This document shows, one piece after another, positions 6,153-7,013 of a stretch of 7,013 nucleotides of DNA (positions are counted from its first letter, which is position 1; each line of letters begins with the position of its first letter). The notes under the pieces are model-generated. The model was not told the DNA's origin. It made no database searches and saw only the letters and a list, made by a program, of their open reading frames with translations. This DNA comes from Planctomycetota bacterium (GTDB lineage: Bacteria > Planctomycetota > Planctomycetia > Pirellulales > Lacipirellulaceae). Both the position numbers and the translations under genes were made by a program. The stretch covers positions 1-7,013 of the forward strand of contig JAJRUA010000307.1 of assembly GCA_024278035.1 (NCBI GenBank), given 5' to 3'.

Positions 6153-7013
6153 TTATCTCTCTACCTGATGCGCATCACGATACTGACGTGGACTGACTCC
6201 CCTAAGGCGACGAAATGTCCGATTGAAATTTGACAGATTCAAATAGCCCGAATTGAAGCCCACTGTGGTAATCGATATTCGAGAGTCGGAAAGCAACCGG
6301 CAGGCGTGACCGATGCGAAGTTCGTTGAGATACGAGACAAAAGTCTTACCCGTTGTGCGTTTGAAAAAACGTGAAAATGCGGCCGGACTGAATCCTATGA
6401 GAGCTGCCACCTCGGCTTGTTGGATGGGCTCGGTAAAATGATTGACAAGGTATCGGCATACGATGTCAATGCGAGTGTTCATCTGATCGTCTCTCGGAGG
6501 AGTATACCATTGGCTTGCGATCGGATGGCTGCCTGGGGAGGTAGCCAAACGGTTCAATATACTCAACAGAGCAACCAGACATGGCAATCCCGAGAGCTGT
6601 ACCGCAAGTTCCAACTCGTGCGCGACCCAATCTCGTGTTGGGCCCGTGAAACTTAGGCCACGCAATGAACGGTCCAGAAGCATGCGAACTTGGTGCAGCT
6701 CGGGGCAATGTTGTATGGCATTGCCGACAAACGAATCAGAAAAATGGGCTACGATGGCCCGATGCGGTCTTTGCGCGACATGAGTATCTGAGCACCAAGT
6801 ATGCGGCAAATTCGGTCCCAGCAGCACGAGATCGCCATCGGCGTAGTCGGAAATATGATCGCCCACAAAGCGGCGTCCCCGGCTGTTACAGATTAGCGTT
6901 AATTCATATTCTGGGTGATAGTGCCAAGCATATTCAAACTGCAAACTCTCTCGGACAAACAGCCGAAGGGACTCCTGCGGGACGGTGGTGACTTTTTCGC
7001 GTGCTGGCCGCAT
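6153..7013 (-). CDS. AraC-family transcriptional regulator with N-terminal cupin domain
   Basis: 286 residues from an ATG at the last base of the window, a normal length for the family and a plausible beginning (MRPAREKV before the first cupin strand), though an upstream start outside the window cannot be excluded. An N-terminal cupin-type ligand-binding domain is visible: WHYHPEYELTLI (30-41, His31/His33), GDHISDYADGDLVLLGP (51-67) and NLPHTW (68-73). The C-terminal AraC domain has two helix-turn-helix motifs: AEVAALIGFSPAAFSRFFKR (200-219) and the second around TTVGFNSGYLNLSNFNRTFR (249-268), ending in the family signature GVSPRQYR (272-279). Such regulators commonly respond to sugars or small metabolites and bind direct repeats; the ligand here is unknown. 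The next gene downstream on the same strand is the secreted cysteine-rich hydrolase, a possible target. Confidence 0.95.
   Translation of the reverse strand: MRPAREKVTTVPQESLRLFVRESLQFEYAWHYHPEYELTLICNSRGRRFVGDHISDYADGDLVLLGPNLPHTWCSDTHVAQRPHRAIVAHFSDSFVGNAIQHCPELHQVRMLLDRSLRGLSFTGPTRDWVAHELELAVQLSGLPCLVALLSILNRLATSPGSHPIASQWYTPPRDDQMNTRIDIVCRYLVNHFTEPIQQAEVAALIGFSPAAFSRFFKRTTGKTFVSYLNELRIGHACRLLSDSRISITTVGFNSGYLNLSNFNRTFRRLRGVSPRQYRDAHQVER

Overview
The window most likely comes from a planctomycete of the Pirellulaceae type. This rests on recalled family patterns: a response regulator with an excisionase/MerR-like helix-turn-helix in front of its receiver domain, a histidine kinase with the block LAYGASHEINNPLAN, a secreted cysteine-rich alpha/beta hydrolase, and mnmG without rsmG beside it. 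I see no insertion sequence, phage gene, CRISPR array, tRNA or rRNA. Base composition is moderately GC-rich throughout.

Left part (1-1559, minus strand): a two-component pair, read right to left. The regulator (511-1092) comes first. A kinase (1-404, cut by the window edge) follows 106 bases later. The kinase starts almost directly at its phospho-acceptor domain and has no sensor domain, so it is probably soluble and receives its signal through another protein or through partner interaction. A near-consensus promoter (TTGACG-N16-TATAAT) lies about 290 bases upstream of the regulator. Its -35 box is one arm of an inverted repeat. It implies a leader of about 278 nt that contains three simple stem-loops.

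Centre (1560-3694): mnmG (minus strand), the FAD-dependent tRNA wobble-uridine modification enzyme, is complete and carries all family signatures. The 290-base gap to the next, divergent gene holds a G-rich tract on the mnmG coding strand, a small hairpin, and a candidate promoter for the plus-strand gene.

Right part (3695-6152): two different exported alpha/beta hydrolases face each other and overlap tail to tail by 20 bases. One (3695-4702, plus) resembles extracellular lipases/esterases. The other (4683-5837, minus) is very cysteine-rich (22 Cys) and looks like a poorly described, probably planctomycete-type, family. Upstream of the latter is a 315-base non-coding stretch with a polypurine/polypyrimidine tract. 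Beyond it is an AraC-family regulator (6153-7013, minus) whose start coincides with the window edge.

Functional links are mostly inferred. The regulator and kinase probably form one phosphorelay, and the AraC protein could control the cysteine-rich hydrolase downstream of it on the same strand. mnmG is housekeeping and probably unrelated to its neighbours. The most notable items are the sensorless kinase with its inverted-architecture regulator, the structured leader and operator in front of them, and the overlapping pair of secreted hydrolases.
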